A stretch of DNA of 23,106 nt. Source: NAT127 sp041655035. GTDB taxonomy: Bacteria > Pseudomonadota > Gammaproteobacteria > Pseudomonadales > Porticoccaceae. The stretch lies in the NCBI GenBank assembly GCA_041655035.1, contig JBAZCN010000044.1, positions 1 to 23,106 on the forward strand, in the 5' to 3' direction. Positions 22,508 to 23,106 of the stretch are shown in pieces. How positions within the stretch are numbered: the first letter of the stretch is position 1; every line of letters begins with the position of its first letter. Below the pieces are notes generated by a model. That model worked only from the letters and a program-made list of their open reading frames with translations, was not told the DNA's origin and did no database searches. The translations under genes and the position numbers were made by a program.

Positions 22508-23106
22508 ATGACTCGACTGCTAGAAGGTAAAGTGGCCATCGTCACCGGTGGCGCCAAGGGTCTCGGCCACGGCATTTCCCGGCGCCTGGCGAAAGACGGG
22601 GCAAAACTGCTGATCACCGGCCGCGATGGCAAGGCCACCGAAGCAGTAGCCAAACAGATCCGCGACGAAATTGGCACAGAAGCTGTCGGTATTGCCACCG
22701 ACGTCGGCGTCAAGGCTGAAGTGGAAGCCATGGTGCAGCGCGCCGTGGATGAATTCGGCGGGCTGGATATCCTGGTCAACAACGCCTCCAACATGGGCCC
22801 CAACGTCCTGATGGAGCACAAGACCGACGAGATGATCCAGAACACCCTGAACGTCGCCCTGTTCGGCAGCTGGTGGGGCATGAAGGCCGCGCTGCCCCAT
22901 TTCAAGGCGCGGGGCGGTGGCAGTGTCATCAACTTCTCATCGATCGATGCGCAGACCGGGGCCTGGCTGCACACCGACTACAATATCGCCAAGATGGGCC
23001 TGGTGGGGCTGACCCGCAGTGGCGCGGTGGAGTGGGGCCGCTTCAATATTCGCGTCAACTGCATCGCCCCGACCGGCCTGGGGCAGGTATTTGCCCAGCT
23101 GGTTGA
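22508..23106 (+). CDS. SDR family oxidoreductase, C-terminus cut by the window end
   Basis: 199 codons are visible from the ATG at 22508, with AAGGAG in front. The frame stays open to the window end, so the last part of the protein is missing. It is a classical SDR: TGGAKGLGHG (from T13) binds the nucleotide, TGRDGKAT follows strand 2, the usual NNAG is NNASN, and the active site is NFSSID plus Y158-x3-K162 (YNIAK). IRVNCIAPTGLGQ follows. The sequence looks like the FabG/2-hydroxycyclohexanecarboxyl-type dehydrogenases found in catabolic clusters. Cofactor preference and substrate are uncertain. Confidence 0.9.
   Translation, partial: MTRLLEGKVAIVTGGAKGLGHGISRRLAKDGAKLLITGRDGKATEAVAKQIRDEIGTEAVGIATDVGVKAEVEAMVQRAVDEFGGLDILVNNASNMGPNVLMEHKTDEMIQNTLNVALFGSWWGMKAALPHFKARGGGSVINFSSIDAQTGAWLHTDYNIAKMGLVGLTRSGAVEWGRFNIRVNCIAPTGLGQVFAQLV

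Overview
The window looks like chromosomal DNA from a GC-rich gammaproteobacterium, probably marine or salt-exposed. This is inferred from gene content rather than from a marker gene: a Pseudomonas-type TIGR02647 protein, hemN behind an FNR/Anr box, a GrxD-type glutaredoxin, a complete ectoine operon, and several SDR, EthD and SnoaL-like genes of the kind common in marine catabolic gammaproteobacteria. I see no rRNA, tRNA, CRISPR array, insertion sequence or phage module. Coding density is high, and nearly all genes have a readable Shine-Dalgarno.

Layout. (1) 1-3.7 kb, cell envelope: a partial YIP1-like membrane protein, a small TIGR02647 protein, two divergently transcribed L,D-transpeptidases (YkuD_2 type and YcbB/LdtD type), and a host-attachment-family protein. 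(2) 3.75-6.2 kb, catabolic-like: two convergent EthD-domain paralogues with near-identical leaders, then an SDR oxidoreductase. (3) 6.25-11.5 kb, housekeeping: argD-argF on the minus strand, grxD, a strong bidirectional terminator, ppa, and hemN with a perfect FNR/Anr box. (4) 11.6-15.7 kb, thiamine salvage: a TPP riboswitch followed by a TonB-dependent receptor, a YkoF-like thiamine-binding protein, a PnuT-type permease and a thiamine-kinase-like phosphotransferase. (5) 15.7-18.9 kb, osmoprotection: a MarR-family regulator (EctR) divergent from ectA-ectB-ectC. A pseudopalindrome lies across the ectA -10 element. (6) 19-23.1 kb, catabolic-like: a two-domain AhpD-like protein with a small DUF4345 membrane protein, an SDR, a SnoaL/NTF2-like protein and a third SDR cut by the window end.

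How they work together. The riboswitch operon reads as a full import route: outer membrane (TonB receptor), periplasm or cytoplasm (thiamine binder), inner membrane (PnuT), then trapping by phosphorylation. The ect genes form the standard three-step route from aspartate semialdehyde to ectoine. No dedicated aspartokinase and no ectD follow them here.

Most of the window is recognisable biology. The points most worth a second look are the thiamine operon with its leader architecture, the EctR operator, and the EthD gene pair with its shared leader and a perfect 14-bp palindrome.
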